Source: Oscillospiraceae bacterium (lineage in GTDB: Bacteria; Bacillota; Clostridia; Oscillospirales; Oscillospiraceae). Taken from it: a DNA stretch of 64,000 nt. Every line of letters starts with the position of its first letter. Position 1 is the first letter of the stretch. Below, piece by piece: positions 1 through 8,321 of the stretch. The stretch is from positions 45,869 through 109,868 of the forward strand of contig JAETQF010000016.1 in the NCBI GenBank assembly GCA_021770845.1, written 5' to 3'. Position numbers and translations under genes: made by a program. A model generated the notes under the pieces. It was given only the letters and a program-made list of their open reading frames with translations. It was not told where the DNA came from and ran no database searches.

Positions 1-510
1 GCAAGCAGGTGCTGCGGGACGTGTCCCTGGAGCTGGCCCCCGGCGAGGTGCTGGGCGTGGTGGGGGAGTCGGGCTCGGGCAAGTCCACCCTGGCCAAGTG
101 CGTGCTGGGCATGGTGACGGACGTCACCGGCACCCTGGAGGTGAACAGCCCCCGGCCCCAGATGGTGTTTCAGGATCCCTACGGCTCGCTGAACCCGGCG
201 AAAACCGTGAGCTGGATCCTGGAGGAGCCCCTCCGGGAGCAGGCTCATCGTGCTGGACGAGCCGGTATCTGCCCTGGACGTGACGTTACAGGCCCAGATC
301 CTCCGGCTGCTGGCGGATCTGAAGGAGGAGCTGGGGCTGTCCTACCTGTTCATCTCCCACGATCTGGCGGTGGTGTACCAGCTGTGCGACCGGGTGGCTG
401 TGATGACGGGGGGCGGGATCGTGGAGGAGGGGGACGTGGACGAGATCTACGATCACCCCCGGCATGAGTATACGAAGAAGCTGCTGGCGGCCTCCCTGGC
501 CCTGGACTGA
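1..510 (+). pseudogene. Oligopeptide-type ABC transporter ATPase, partial and internally deleted
   Basis: This is the 3' part of a DppF/OppF-like ATPase that starts before the window. The first frame shows the Walker A motif GESGSGKST, the Q-loop VFQDPYGSLNP and then LEEPLREQ. At about position 240 the reading jumps to another frame that resumes at the Walker B motif ([13 protein letters not shown]) and continues through the H-loop ISHDLAVV to a normal C-terminus. The stretch that should hold the LSGGQ signature and helical subdomain, roughly 65-70 residues in this family, is absent and the deletion is out of frame. An ATPase without its signature cannot work, so I call it a pseudogene; an assembly deletion is the alternative. 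The transported substrate cannot be told from this fragment. Confidence 0.8.
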
Positions 511-528
511 GACAGGCCGTTGATATCG

Positions 529-551
529 GTAGGGGCGGACATTGTCCGCCT
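529..551. repeat. Half copy of a GTAGGGGC palindromic repeat
   Basis: GTAGGGGC is followed by a short palindrome (GGCGGACATTGTCCGCC). The same GTAGGGGC end opens the 72-bp repeat inside the recombinase gene at 31034-31105, so this may be a partial copy of the same dispersed element. Confidence 0.45.
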
Positions 552-564
552 GTGGATCCGAAAA

Positions 565-593
565 ATGCCTCGGCGTTTGATACGCCGAGGCAT
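565..593. terminator. Bidirectional intrinsic terminator
   Basis: An 11-bp perfect stem (565-575 with 583-593) is flanked by an A-run on the left and a T-run on the right. It can serve both the ABC remnant and the convergent tauE gene. Confidence 0.8.
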
Positions 594-607
594 TTTTTTG
601 CGCCCTT

Positions 608-666
608 ATTGCAAAAAGGAATCGTTGCAGGAGAGGAAAAACAGATTGCAAAAGGAATCATTGCAG
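608..666. repeat. Tandem direct repeat at the 3' end of tauE
   Basis: Two near-identical 22-23 nt units (608-630 and 645-666; consensus ATTGCAAAAGGAATCRTTGC) lie 14 nt apart. The second overlaps the tauE stop codon. Their function is unknown. Confidence 0.5.
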
Positions 667-1425
667 CAGGTTGAAGATCAGGATGGCCCCGCCCAGCACC
701 GTCAGCACCGCGCCGGTGGCCCGGTTGAGGACGACGGGGCTGGCCTTATTGGCAAAGCGGGCGGCGATCCGGGCCCACAGCAGGGTGGACAGCACGCACA
801 GCGCCAGCACCCACAGATCCGGCGCCCCGCCGATGACGAAATGGCTGGCCGCGCCGGTGAAGGCGGTAAAGGCCATGATGAACACGCTGGTGCCCACGGC
901 GGTTTTCAGCTCGTACCCCAGCACGCTGGTGAGGATGAGCAGCATCATCATGCCGCCCCCGGCTCCCACAAAGCCGCAGATGAAGCCCACCAGAGCGCCG
1001 CAGATCAGGGACTGGACGATCCGCTTTTTGGGATCCACCGCCTCCATGGACTCCTTCGTCGTCATGACGGGCTTCACCAGGAACTTGATGCCCAGAAACA
1101 GGGTCATGACGGTGGAAAACCCGCCCATGGTGGACGGGGGCACCAGGCTGGACACCCAGCTCCCCACCAGGGTGAACGCCAGCACCGCCCCCATCATCAC
1201 CAGGCCGCTTTTCACGTCCAGATTGCCGTTTTTGCGGTACGTCCAGGCGGAGATGGCGCTGGCCAGCACGTCGCTGGCCAGGGCGATGCCCACGGCGGCG
1301 TAGGGCTCCATGTGGAGGAAGGTGATCAGCATGGGGCTGATGACGGCGGCGGCGCTCATGCCGGCGAAGCCGGTGCCCAGCCCCGCCCCGATTCCAGCCA
1401 GGAAACAGATGATAAAAGTAAACAT
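658..1425 (-). CDS. TauE/SafE family sulfite/sulfonate exporter-like permease
   Basis: This 255-aa integral membrane protein belongs to the TauE/SafE (COG0730) family, which moves sulfite, sulfoacetate or related organic anions across the cytoplasmic membrane. The sequence is almost wholly hydrophobic. It shows the two family half-repeats, each beginning with a glycine-rich helix (about residues 12-34 and 138-158, the second reading GFVGAGGGM). The length is typical. It is the second gene of an operon with a MarR regulator, which ends 9 bp upstream, so expression is probably controlled by that regulator. The substrate cannot be deduced. Confidence 0.9.
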   Translation of the reverse strand: MFTFIICFLAGIGAGLGTGFAGMSAAAVISPMLITFLHMEPYAAVGIALASDVLASAISAWTYRKNGNLDVKSGLVMMGAVLAFTLVGSWVSSLVPPSTMGGFSTVMTLFLGIKFLVKPVMTTKESMEAVDPKKRIVQSLICGALVGFICGFVGAGGGMMMLLILTSVLGYELKTAVGTSVFIMAFTAFTGAASHFVIGGAPDLWVLALCVLSTLLWARIAARFANKASPVVLNRATGAVLTVLGGAILIFNLLQ

Positions 1426-1434
1426 TGGGTATTT

Positions 1435-1866
1435 TCACATCTCCTCATAGTCCCGGAGGTTCCGGGCGAATTTTTCCAGGAGCTGCTCCATGGTGTGCCG
1501 CTCCTCCGGGGTGACGCCCCGGTTCAGGGCGGCGAAGAACCGGGCCTGGGCCTCCAGCCCCTGCCGGAGGATCTCCTGGGCGGCGGGCAGGGGGGTGAGG
1601 CGGATCACCTTCCGGTTGCCGGGGGGGTGGCCGGCGGACAGCAGGCCCCTGTCCTGCAGGGCCCGGGCCGCCGCGGACACGTGGGACTTTGTCCACTGCC
1701 GCAGCCGCACCGCCTCCGCCGCCGTGTTCCGGTCGGGGTTGTTGTGGAGGAACAGCAGGAGATCCAGCTCCATCCGGGTGAGGCCGCAGCGCTGGGCCAC
1801 CGGATCCAGGGCCTGATCGTACCGTTTTTTGAAGGCGCTCAGGTTTTCCAGAAAGAGGTTGAGCAT
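1435..1866 (-). CDS. MarR-family transcriptional regulator
   Basis: This 143-aa protein has the MarR winged-helix layout: an N-terminal dimerisation helix, a helix-turn-helix around residues 50-80 (AEAVRLRQWTKSHVSAAARAL), then a wing with GNRKVIRLTP. The strong ribosome site AAAGGAGGGG precedes the ATG. Its promoter at 1905-1933 overlaps a short inverted repeat just downstream of the -10 box, which fits autorepression of the marR-tauE operon. MarR proteins usually respond to small phenolic or oxidised ligands; the ligand here is unknown. Confidence 0.9.
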   Translation of the reverse strand: MLNLFLENLSAFKKRYDQALDPVAQRCGLTRMELDLLLFLHNNPDRNTAAEAVRLRQWTKSHVSAAARALQDRGLLSAGHPPGNRKVIRLTPLPAAQEILRQGLEAQARFFAALNRGVTPEERHTMEQLLEKFARNLRDYEEM

Positions 1867-1883
1867 GGGGCCCCTCCTTTATT

Positions 1884-1897
1884 GTTCTATTTTGAAC
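1884..1897 (-). promoter_or_regulatory. Putative MarR operator
   Basis: GTTC-N6-GAAC inverted repeat between the -10 box and the ribosome site of the marR gene. The position suits self-repression; the assignment is inferred from position only. Confidence 0.45.
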
Positions 1898-1904
1898 TAT
1901 ATGG

Positions 1905-1933
1905 ATTATACGACCGCCGCCGGAGTTTGTCAA
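1905..1933 (-). promoter_or_regulatory. Sigma-A promoter of marR-tauE
   Basis: Consensus TTGACA (1928-1933), 17-bp spacer, TATAAT (1905-1910) on the minus strand. Confidence 0.85.
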
Positions 1934-2062
1934 GGGGGCGGCGGAAAAGTTTTCCCGGCCCGCCCGGTAGACCGCTTTTCCGGCGGCACCCTGCTGGAAG
2001 GGGGCGTGGTGGACTGCTACGTCAGGCTGGAGGATGATGGACGGACTTTGCGGGCACATATC

Positions 2063-2096
2063 AAAGCGGAGGCACCTGTATGGGTGTCTCCGCTTT
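2063..2096 (+). terminator. Intrinsic terminator in the 1867-2229 gap
   Basis: 14-bp stem (2063-2076 with 2083-2096, including one G-U pair) followed by T's. No intact gene precedes it on the plus strand, so it may be left from a lost gene. Apart from this hairpin and two promoters, the 363-bp gap holds nothing I recognise. Confidence 0.6.
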
Positions 2097-2114
2097 TTCA
2101 TGGCAGAAAAAATG

Positions 2115-2143
2115 TTGAAAAGCTGGGATTGTTCTGGTATCAT
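2115..2143 (+). promoter_or_regulatory. Promoter of the HNH gene pair
   Basis: TTGAAA, 17-bp spacer, TATCAT upstream of the low-GC operon at 2230-3558. Confidence 0.55.
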
Positions 2144-2229
2144 TATCTTTGCAGTCGAAAGGAGGGAGTTGGTAGGGAATACATATTATCATAAATGAGG
2201 GATAATTTAGCAAAAGGGGTTGTGGTAGA

Positions 2230-2580
2230 ATGAAGTTAGAGAAATTTTTGAATATGATAAACAGCGTGGATGCAGATTTATCCTATCGAGAAAAGGCGCT
2301 TCGTGCCGCACCGTCAAACAATGGCTGGTATCGGTGCAGAAAATGTGGTAAGAGCTTCCGTGCCTGTGATATGGACGCTGACCATATTCTACCACGAAGC
2401 CGAGGTGGTGGCAATGAAAAAGCTAATTTACAACTAATCTGTAAACACTGTAACCGCTCAAAAGGTGCCGATACATCCGACACAGCAACAGATCTTATCA
2501 AAAACATCGCTATGCAGGAAAAGCAGCAAAAGGAAATAAAAAAAGTGCAAAGAGACTTTCTGAAGAAAATGTTTAAGTAA
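2230..2580 (+). CDS. Small HNH endonuclease
   Basis: This 116-aa protein has a complete HNH nuclease core: zinc knuckle C36-x2-C39, the catalytic D51-H52 in DHILPRSRGG, N66, and the second knuckle C71-x2-C74 followed by N75. A charged Lys-rich helix follows to the C-terminus. The family cuts DNA with a divalent metal. The gene has clearly lower GC than the flanking housekeeping genes, and 12 bp separate it from a co-directional gene of similar base composition. The pair looks horizontally acquired and may be a defence or mobile-element nuclease. The ribosome site (AGGGG) is weak. Confidence 0.85.
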   Translation: MKLEKFLNMINSVDADLSYREKALRAAPSNNGWYRCRKCGKSFRACDMDADHILPRSRGGGNEKANLQLICKHCNRSKGADTSDTATDLIKNIAMQEKQQKEIKKVQRDFLKKMFK

Positions 2581-2592
2581 GGTGATAGTCAA

Positions 2593-3558
2593 ATGGATAA
2601 TAAGCAAAAAGAGATTATGAAAATTGTTTCAACTTCCTTACCTGAGTGCTGCAATGGGGCTTCATGTTACTGCTATGGCACAATTCCAGCGGATAAGTTT
2701 CGTAATGCCTGCAAAGAATACGCTGGATCTGTTGATTATTCTGAATGTATTGGATTAACAGATGAAACAGTGTTTGGAAGCGGGAAGCGAGGCTTTATCT
2801 TCACTTTTGATGGCTACTATTATACTGGATGCAGTTCAAAAAGATACTACACGGAAGGAAGAACGTTTAATAACCTTTCATCGTTGTATAATCTTTCTGC
2901 AATGAATAATATGTTGAAGCAACTTTATCAGATAGCCACTAAAAAGTCTGGATTTGAAACATTCTTTGATTGTGCGTCAGCGGTCGCAGGTGAGTTTTTG
3001 AACCAGGCCGCAGAACAGATTCAACGAGATCAAGAGAAAAAAGATAGGCAAGAAACCGAAGAAATGATTGACACGTTGAAAGCCTGCAAAGCATTTTTGA
3101 AAGAATATCAGTCCATATTAAACCAGCTTGTGGAATATGATTTTCCAGAAATGGATTCGGAGGACTTTGAAACATACTATGCAACACTGTTCCGCTCGGC
3201 GGCTCTTTTGGCTAATGATACGGAGCTGTATGAGAAAACAGAAGGCGAGGTGCTGTCAGAAGAAACTGAGGAAACATTTGATTCCGTTGCGGAAACAGTC
3301 AATCTCATATCTGATTTGCTTGAAATGGATACCGATGATCATGAGCCGATTTACTTGCGGCAGGCAATTCAGGCGTATCATTCCTCTGTAGACGCAATTG
3401 TGGACGAGGCAGAGGATGCAAGTGAGGACTATGAGGATGTTGTTCGCCTGTTCAATAAAGGACAGCGTGCGGCTGGAAAGCTAAAAAAGAAAATGAAGGA
3501 GGCAATCAGTTCTATCAACGATGCACTTGAACTCGCATATGAGGAACTGGATGACTAA
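2593..3558 (+). CDS. Unknown acidic protein with possible PH-like N-terminal domain
   Basis: This 321-aa soluble, acidic protein is encoded right behind the HNH nuclease gene with a GGTGATAG ribosome site. Around residues 55-75 it reads TDETVFGSGKRGFIFTFDGY, a pattern that in my memory recurs in small bacterial PH-like or YokE-like domains (short strand, turn, then an inducible aromatic strand). Residues 140-321 are mainly charged helix and likely coiled coil (many Glu/Lys heptads, ending in AYEELDD). There is no signal peptide, membrane segment or catalytic motif. Low GC and linkage to the HNH gene suggest a two-gene cassette, with this protein as sensor, inhibitor or partner. The function is not known. 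Confidence 0.7.
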   Translation: MDNKQKEIMKIVSTSLPECCNGASCYCYGTIPADKFRNACKEYAGSVDYSECIGLTDETVFGSGKRGFIFTFDGYYYTGCSSKRYYTEGRTFNNLSSLYNLSAMNNMLKQLYQIATKKSGFETFFDCASAVAGEFLNQAAEQIQRDQEKKDRQETEEMIDTLKACKAFLKEYQSILNQLVEYDFPEMDSEDFETYYATLFRSAALLANDTELYEKTEGEVLSEETEETFDSVAETVNLISDLLEMDTDDHEPIYLRQAIQAYHSSVDAIVDEAEDASEDYEDVVRLFNKGQRAAGKLKKKMKEAISSINDALELAYEELDD

Positions 3559-3660
3559 AATAAGCAAAAAAGGCTGCTTTACTTTCGCAAGTAGAACGAT
3601 ATTCCGGACGCTAAACTAAAGGCATGGAAGCGCCACACGTTTGGATTGGAGGAATGCGCC

Positions 3661-4182
3661 ATGATGCCTATTTCCAGCCTCAACACCGCCGCCCAGCCTT
3701 TGAGGGCGGTAAACGGAACAGAAAAGCCCGCCGCCGTCCGGCGGCCCGGGGAGGAGGAGCCGGCCCGTCCGGCGGAGCCCAGGAGGGACGAGTACGTCCC
3801 GGAGGAAAAGCGGGGGCCCTCGGGCCGCTACTGGTCGGGCCGGGACGGGGACGGACAGCCCAGGATCTATTTTGACGATCCCCAGCGGGCGGCGGACGCC
3901 CCGGAGGAGCCCGCCGTCGGGCCGGAACAGGACAGGGGATCGAAGGGCCCGGAGAAGAAGGACAGGGAGAACAAAGCGGAGCGCTGCACCGGCGACACCG
4001 GCAAGGTGGATCGGGAGATTGAGAAGCTGAAGCGGAAGCGGGCGGAGCTGGAGCAGCGCCTCAACACCGAGCGGGACGAGGCCAGGCGGGAGGATCTGGA
4101 ACAGCAGCTTGCCCAGGTGGAGGCCGAGCTGCGCCAAAAGGACAACGACGGCTACAGACGGCGAAATACCGTGTTCTCCTGA
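3661..4182 (+). CDS. Hypothetical coiled-coil protein
   Basis: This 173-aa protein starts at the ATG placed 8 nt after GGAGG; a TTG five codons earlier lacks a ribosome site. The first 110 residues are rich in Pro, Glu, Arg and Gly and probably disordered. Residues 115-165 form a heptad coiled coil (EIEKLKRKRAELEQRLN onwards). There is no signal peptide or membrane span. It resembles short FlxA-like coiled-coil proteins in general shape only. It ends before a terminator at 4227 and seems monocistronic. I cannot assign a function. Confidence 0.65.
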   Translation: MMPISSLNTAAQPLRAVNGTEKPAAVRRPGEEEPARPAEPRRDEYVPEEKRGPSGRYWSGRDGDGQPRIYFDDPQRAADAPEEPAVGPEQDRGSKGPEKKDRENKAERCTGDTGKVDREIEKLKRKRAELEQRLNTERDEARREDLEQQLAQVEAELRQKDNDGYRRRNTVFS

Positions 4183-4226
4183 ATGAGGGACGGCGGTTCT
4201 GCGATTCGGGGCCGCCGTCCGCTGAA

Positions 4227-4252
4227 AAGCCTGCCTCCGGGCGGGCTTTTTT
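4227..4252 (+). terminator. Intrinsic terminator after the coiled-coil gene
   Basis: 9-bp GC-rich stem (4227-4235 with 4240-4248) followed by a run of six T's. Confidence 0.8.
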
Positions 4253-4303
4253 CCTGGGGAAGTCCGGCGGGCGTAAACAGACCCTTTTTCCGGCGGCGGG
4301 TTC

Positions 4304-4332
4304 TTGTGGATCCCGTCGCTTTCCTGTATAAT
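4304..4332 (+). promoter_or_regulatory. Promoter of sbcDC
   Basis: TTGTGG, 17-bp spacer, TATAAT, ending 27 bp before the sbcD start. Confidence 0.75.
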
Positions 4333-4359
4333 AGGGCGCAGGAACAAGGGGGCGGCGCC

Positions 4360-5499
4360 ATGAAACTCATTCATCTCTCCGATCTGCACCTGGGCAAGCG
4401 GGTCAACGGCTTTTCCATGCTGGAGGATCAGCGGTACATCCTGGCGGAGATCCTGGACATTGTGGACAGGGAACAGCCGGAGGCGGTGCTCATCGCCGGG
4501 GACGTGTACGACAAGCCGGTGCCCCCCGCCGAGGCGGTGACCCTGCTGGACAGCTTTCTGGTGGAGCTGTCCCGGCGGGAGACCCAGGTCTTTGTGATCA
4601 GCGGCAACCACGACTCCCCGGAGCGCACGGCCTTCGGCGGGCGGCTCATGGAGGCCAGCGGCGTCCACATGGCCCCGGTGTACGACGGGCGGACGGCCCC
4701 GGTGACCCTCACGGACGAGTACGGCCCGGTGAACCTCTACCTGCTGCCCTTTGTGAAGCCGGTGCAGATGCGCCGCCTGTTCCCGGATCAGGACATCGAC
4801 GACTACACCGGGGCCATGGCCGCGGCCATCGGGGCCATGGGGGTGGACGCCTCCCTCCGGAACGTGCTGGCGGCCCACCAGTTTGTGACGGGCGCGGAGC
4901 GGTGCCAGTCGGAGGAGATCCCGGTGGGCGGGCTGGACAACGTGGACGCCTCGGTGTTCCAGCCCTTTGACTACGTGGCCCTGGGCCATCTCCACGGCCC
5001 CCAGCACGTGGGGCGGGAGACGGTGCGGTACTGCGGCTCGCCGCTGAAATACTCCTTCTCCGAGTGGCGGCAGCGCAAATCGGTTACGGTGGTGGAGCTG
5101 GGCCGGAAGGGGGAGGTGTCGGTGCGGGAGGCGCCCCTCGCCCCCCTGCGGGACATGGTGAAGCTCCGGGGAAGCTATGAGGAGCTTACCTGCCGGGACT
5201 ATTATGAGGCGGAGGGCCGGGAGAGCTGCTATGTCCACGTCACCCTCACCGACGAGGAGGACATCCCCGACGCCATGGCAAAGCTGCGGGTGTTCTACCC
5301 CCGGCTGATGGCGCTGGACTACGACAACAAGCGCACCCAGGCGGCGGGGGAGCTGGAGGCCGGGGAGGACGCGGCGCAAAAGTCCCCTCTGGAGCTGCTG
5401 GACGGCTTCTATGAGCAGCAGAACGGGCAGCCCATGGGGGAGGCCCAGCGGGCGCTGGCCCAGCGCCTGATCGAGGAGATCTGGGAGGGTGAGCCATGA
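4360..5499 (+). CDS. sbcD: Exonuclease subunit SbcD (Mre11 family)
   Basis: This is the nuclease half of the SbcCD (Rad50/Mre11-like) complex, which opens hairpins and protein-blocked DNA ends. The 379-aa protein carries the metallophosphoesterase motifs in order: HLSDLHLG near the N-terminus, GDVYD, GNHDSPER, and GHLHGPQ further on. The start chosen is the ATG beginning MKLIHLSD, which gives the family N-terminus; the frame is open for 180 bp upstream but without homology. The stop codon overlaps the ATG of sbcC (ATGA), so the two subunits are translationally coupled. Confidence 0.97.
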   Translation: MKLIHLSDLHLGKRVNGFSMLEDQRYILAEILDIVDREQPEAVLIAGDVYDKPVPPAEAVTLLDSFLVELSRRETQVFVISGNHDSPERTAFGGRLMEASGVHMAPVYDGRTAPVTLTDEYGPVNLYLLPFVKPVQMRRLFPDQDIDDYTGAMAAAIGAMGVDASLRNVLAAHQFVTGAERCQSEEIPVGGLDNVDASVFQPFDYVALGHLHGPQHVGRETVRYCGSPLKYSFSEWRQRKSVTVVELGRKGEVSVREAPLAPLRDMVKLRGSYEELTCRDYYEAEGRESCYVHVTLTDEEDIPDAMAKLRVFYPRLMALDYDNKRTQAAGELEAGEDAAQKSPLELLDGFYEQQNGQPMGEAQRALAQRLIEEIWEGEP

Positions 5500-8309
5500 G
5501 ACCGTTAAAGCTGACTATATCCGCCTTCGGCTCCTATGCCGGGCGGCAGACGCTGGATCTGGAGCGGCTGGGGGCGGGGGGGCTGTACCTGATCACCGGG
5601 GACACCGGGGCGGGCAAGACCACCATTTTCGACGCCATCGCCTATGCCCTCTACGGCGAGCCCAGCGGGGAGAACCGGGACGCCACCATGCTTCGCTCCA
5701 AGTACGCCAGCCCGGAGACGCCCACAGAGGTGGAGCTAATGTTCGCCTACGGGGACAAGACCTATACCGTCCGCCGCAGCCCCGACTACGAGCGGCCCGC
5801 CAAACGGGGGGGCGGCACCGTCCTCCAGAAGGCAGAGGCGGAGCTCACCCTGCCGGACGGGCGGGTGGTGACCCGCTCCAAAGAGGTCACCCGGGAGATC
5901 GTGGACATCACCGGCCTGGATCGGGAGCAGTTCACCCAGATCGCCATGATCGCCCAGGGGGATTTCCTCAAGCTGCTTGTGGCGGAGACCAAGAGCCGTC
6001 AGGAGATCTTCCGGAGGATTTTCAAAACCGGATACTACAGGGCCCTCCAGGACAGGCTGAAGGAGGAGGCCGCCAAGCTGGAGCGGGCGTGCGACACGGC
6101 CCGGGCCAGCGTGCGGCAGTACATCGGCGGCGTGGCCGGCGGGGACGGCGAGCTGCTGGGGCCAAAGCTGGAGCTGGCGAAGCAGGGGATCCTGCCCTTC
6201 GAGGAGACGGTGGAGCTGATTGAGGGGCTGATCGCCCGGGATCGGCAGGCCGGCGCGGAGGCCCAGAAGGCGCTGGACGGCCTGGATGGGGAACTGAACC
6301 AGGTGACCGAGCTGCTGGCCAAGGCGGAGGAGCGGAGCAGGACCGGCCAAAAGCTGGCGGCCGCCCGGAGCAGGCAAGAGGCGCTGAAGGTGGAGGCGGA
6401 GGGGGCCGGGAAGGCCCTGGCGGCGGAGCGGGAGCACGCCCCCCGGCGGGAGGAGCTGGCCCGGACGCTGGCGGCGCTGGAGGCGGAGCTGCCCCGCTAC
6501 CAGGAGGTGGATCAGCGGCAGGGGGAGCTGAACCGCCTGCTGGCGGAGATCGCCGCCCAACAGGAGGGGCTGGAGCGCCGGGAACAGACCCGGCAGGAGC
6601 AGGCCCAAAGGCTGGAGGCGGAGCGGCAGGAGGCCCAGGCCCTGGCCCCGGCGGCGGTGGAGCGGGAGCGGCTGCTGGGCCGCCGGGAGCGGGCCCGGGA
6701 GAAGAAGCGGGCGCTGAAGGAGCTGCTCAGCCTGCTGGAGGGCTGCGGCGCGGCCCGGAACCGGGCGGAGGCGGCCCAGCGGGACTATCAAAAAGCCAAG
6801 GGGCGGATGGAGCAGGCGGAGAAGGCCTACCGCCTGGGCTACCGGGCCTTTTTGGACGGGCAGGCCGGGGTGCTGGCCCAGGCCCTGAAGGAGGGGCAGC
6901 CCTGCCCGGTGTGCGGATCGCTTCATCATCCCGACCCGGCGGAGCCGGCCGCCGGAGCCCCCACCGAGGCGGAGCTGGAAGGGCTCAAGGAGGCAATGGA
7001 GGGGGCTCGAAAGAGGGCGGAGCAGCAGAGCCGCGCCGCGGGCGGGGAACAGGCCGCCCTGGCGGAGCGGGAGCGGCAGCTGCAAAATGAGCTGGCCCGG
7101 GCGGAGGTGGAGCAGATCGGAACCCGGCTGTACGGGCAGGGGGCGGAGGATCCAGGGGGCAGCGGGCTGGATGAGGCGATGGAGCTCGTCCGGGCGGAGC
7201 TGAGGACGGCGGAGCTGGCCCTGGGGGAGCTGGACGAAAAGCTGGAGGAGGCGGAGCGCCGACTGAAGCGGGAGGCGGAGCTGAAGGATCTGCTGCCCGG
7301 CCGGGAGGCGGAGCTGCTGGCGCTGGAGCAGGCCCTGTCCGCCGCCCGGACGGAGCTGGCCCAGGCGGAGATCCGTCGGGAGAAGGCGGCGGGACAGCTG
7401 GAGGCCCTGCGGGGCGGGCTGAGCTGCCCCGACGGAACCGCCGCCCTGGCGCGGCGGAACGCCCTGGCCGGGGAGCTGGCGGAGCTGGCCGGCCGGCTGC
7501 AAAGGGCGGAGGAGGCCGTCCAGGCCCTGGAGCGGGAGCGGGCGGGGCAGGAGGCGGTGATCCGGGAGCTGCTCACGCTGCTGGAACAGGGCGAGCCGGT
7601 GGACGAGGAGGCCCAGCAGCTCCGGGCCCGGGCGCTGAAGGAGCAGCGGGCGGCGGCGGAGGCGCTGCGACGGGATCTCCACGCCCGGCAGATGGGCAAC
7701 GAGGCCGCCCTGGGCAAAATACTGGAGCAGGCGGAGGATCTCCGAAGGCTGGAGAAGGAATACGCCTGGGTGCGGGCCCTGTCGGACACGGCCAACGGGC
7801 GGCTGCCCAACAAGGAGAAGCTGGCCCTGGAGACCTATGTCCAGGCCGCCTTTTTCGACCGGATTCTCCGGCGGGCCAATCTGCGGCTGCTGGTGATGAG
7901 CCGGAAGCAGTACGAGCTGAAGCGCCGGCGGGCGGCGGCGGACAACCGCAGCCAGAGCGGGCTGGAGCTGGACGTGGTGGATCACTACAACGGAACCCAG
8001 CGCAGCGTGAAGTCCCTGTCCGGCGGGGAGTCCTTCCAGGCGTCCCTGTCCCTGGCCCTGGGCCTGTCCGACGAGATCCAGGCGGCGGCGGGGGGCATCC
8101 GGCTGGACGCCATGTTCGTGGACGAGGGGTTCGGCTCCCTGGACGAGGAGGCCCTGGGCCAGGCCCTCCAGGCGCTGGACGGTCTGGCCCAGGGGAACCG
8201 GCTGGTGGGGATCATCTCCCATGTGGAGAGCCTGAAGGAGCGGATCGACCGGCAGATCGTGGTGACCAAGGACAGGGCCGGGGGAAGCCATGCGGAAATT
8301 GTAGTATAG
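5496..8309 (+). CDS. sbcC: ATPase subunit SbcC (Rad50 family)
   Basis: This 937-aa SMC-like ATPase partners SbcD. Visible parts are Walker A GDTGAGKTT (residues 35-43), the long first coiled coil rich in Glu/Arg/Ala, a CPVC zinc hook (residues 470-473), the returning coiled coil, the ABC signature SLSGGES (about 839) and Walker B followed by the D-loop (MFVDEGFGSLDEEAL). Length and order are those of a complete SbcC. It is coupled to sbcD by a 4-bp overlap and followed 12 bp later by a SIMPL gene. Confidence 0.97.
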   Translation: MRPLKLTISAFGSYAGRQTLDLERLGAGGLYLITGDTGAGKTTIFDAIAYALYGEPSGENRDATMLRSKYASPETPTEVELMFAYGDKTYTVRRSPDYERPAKRGGGTVLQKAEAELTLPDGRVVTRSKEVTREIVDITGLDREQFTQIAMIAQGDFLKLLVAETKSRQEIFRRIFKTGYYRALQDRLKEEAAKLERACDTARASVRQYIGGVAGGDGELLGPKLELAKQGILPFEETVELIEGLIARDRQAGAEAQKALDGLDGELNQVTELLAKAEERSRTGQKLAAARSRQEALKVEAEGAGKALAAEREHAPRREELARTLAALEAELPRYQEVDQRQGELNRLLAEIAAQQEGLERREQTRQEQAQRLEAERQEAQALAPAAVERERLLGRRERAREKKRALKELLSLLEGCGAARNRAEAAQRDYQKAKGRMEQAEKAYRLGYRAFLDGQAGVLAQALKEGQPCPVCGSLHHPDPAEPAAGAPTEAELEGLKEAMEGARKRAEQQSRAAGGEQAALAERERQLQNELARAEVEQIGTRLYGQGAEDPGGSGLDEAMELVRAELRTAELALGELDEKLEEAERRLKREAELKDLLPGREAELLALEQALSAARTELAQAEIRREKAAGQLEALRGGLSCPDGTAALARRNALAGELAELAGRLQRAEEAVQALERERAGQEAVIRELLTLLEQGEPVDEEAQQLRARALKEQRAAAEALRRDLHARQMGNEAALGKILEQAEDLRRLEKEYAWVRALSDTANGRLPNKEKLALETYVQAAFFDRILRRANLRLLVMSRKQYELKRRRAAADNRSQSGLELDVVDHYNGTQRSVKSLSGGESFQASLSLALGLSDEIQAAAGGIRLDAMFVDEGFGSLDEEALGQALQALDGLAQGNRLVGIISHVESLKERIDRQIVVTKDRAGGSHAEIVV

Positions 8310-8321
8310 GAGGTACAGAAC

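Noticed and set aside
520..2037. A 505-codon plus-strand frame across 520-2037
   Set aside because: Antisense to tauE and marR, which have clear family motifs, promoter and ribosome sites.
1829..2194. A 121-codon frame in the marR-HNH gap
   Set aside because: It spans the marR promoter and a terminator, has no ribosome site and no recognisable domain.
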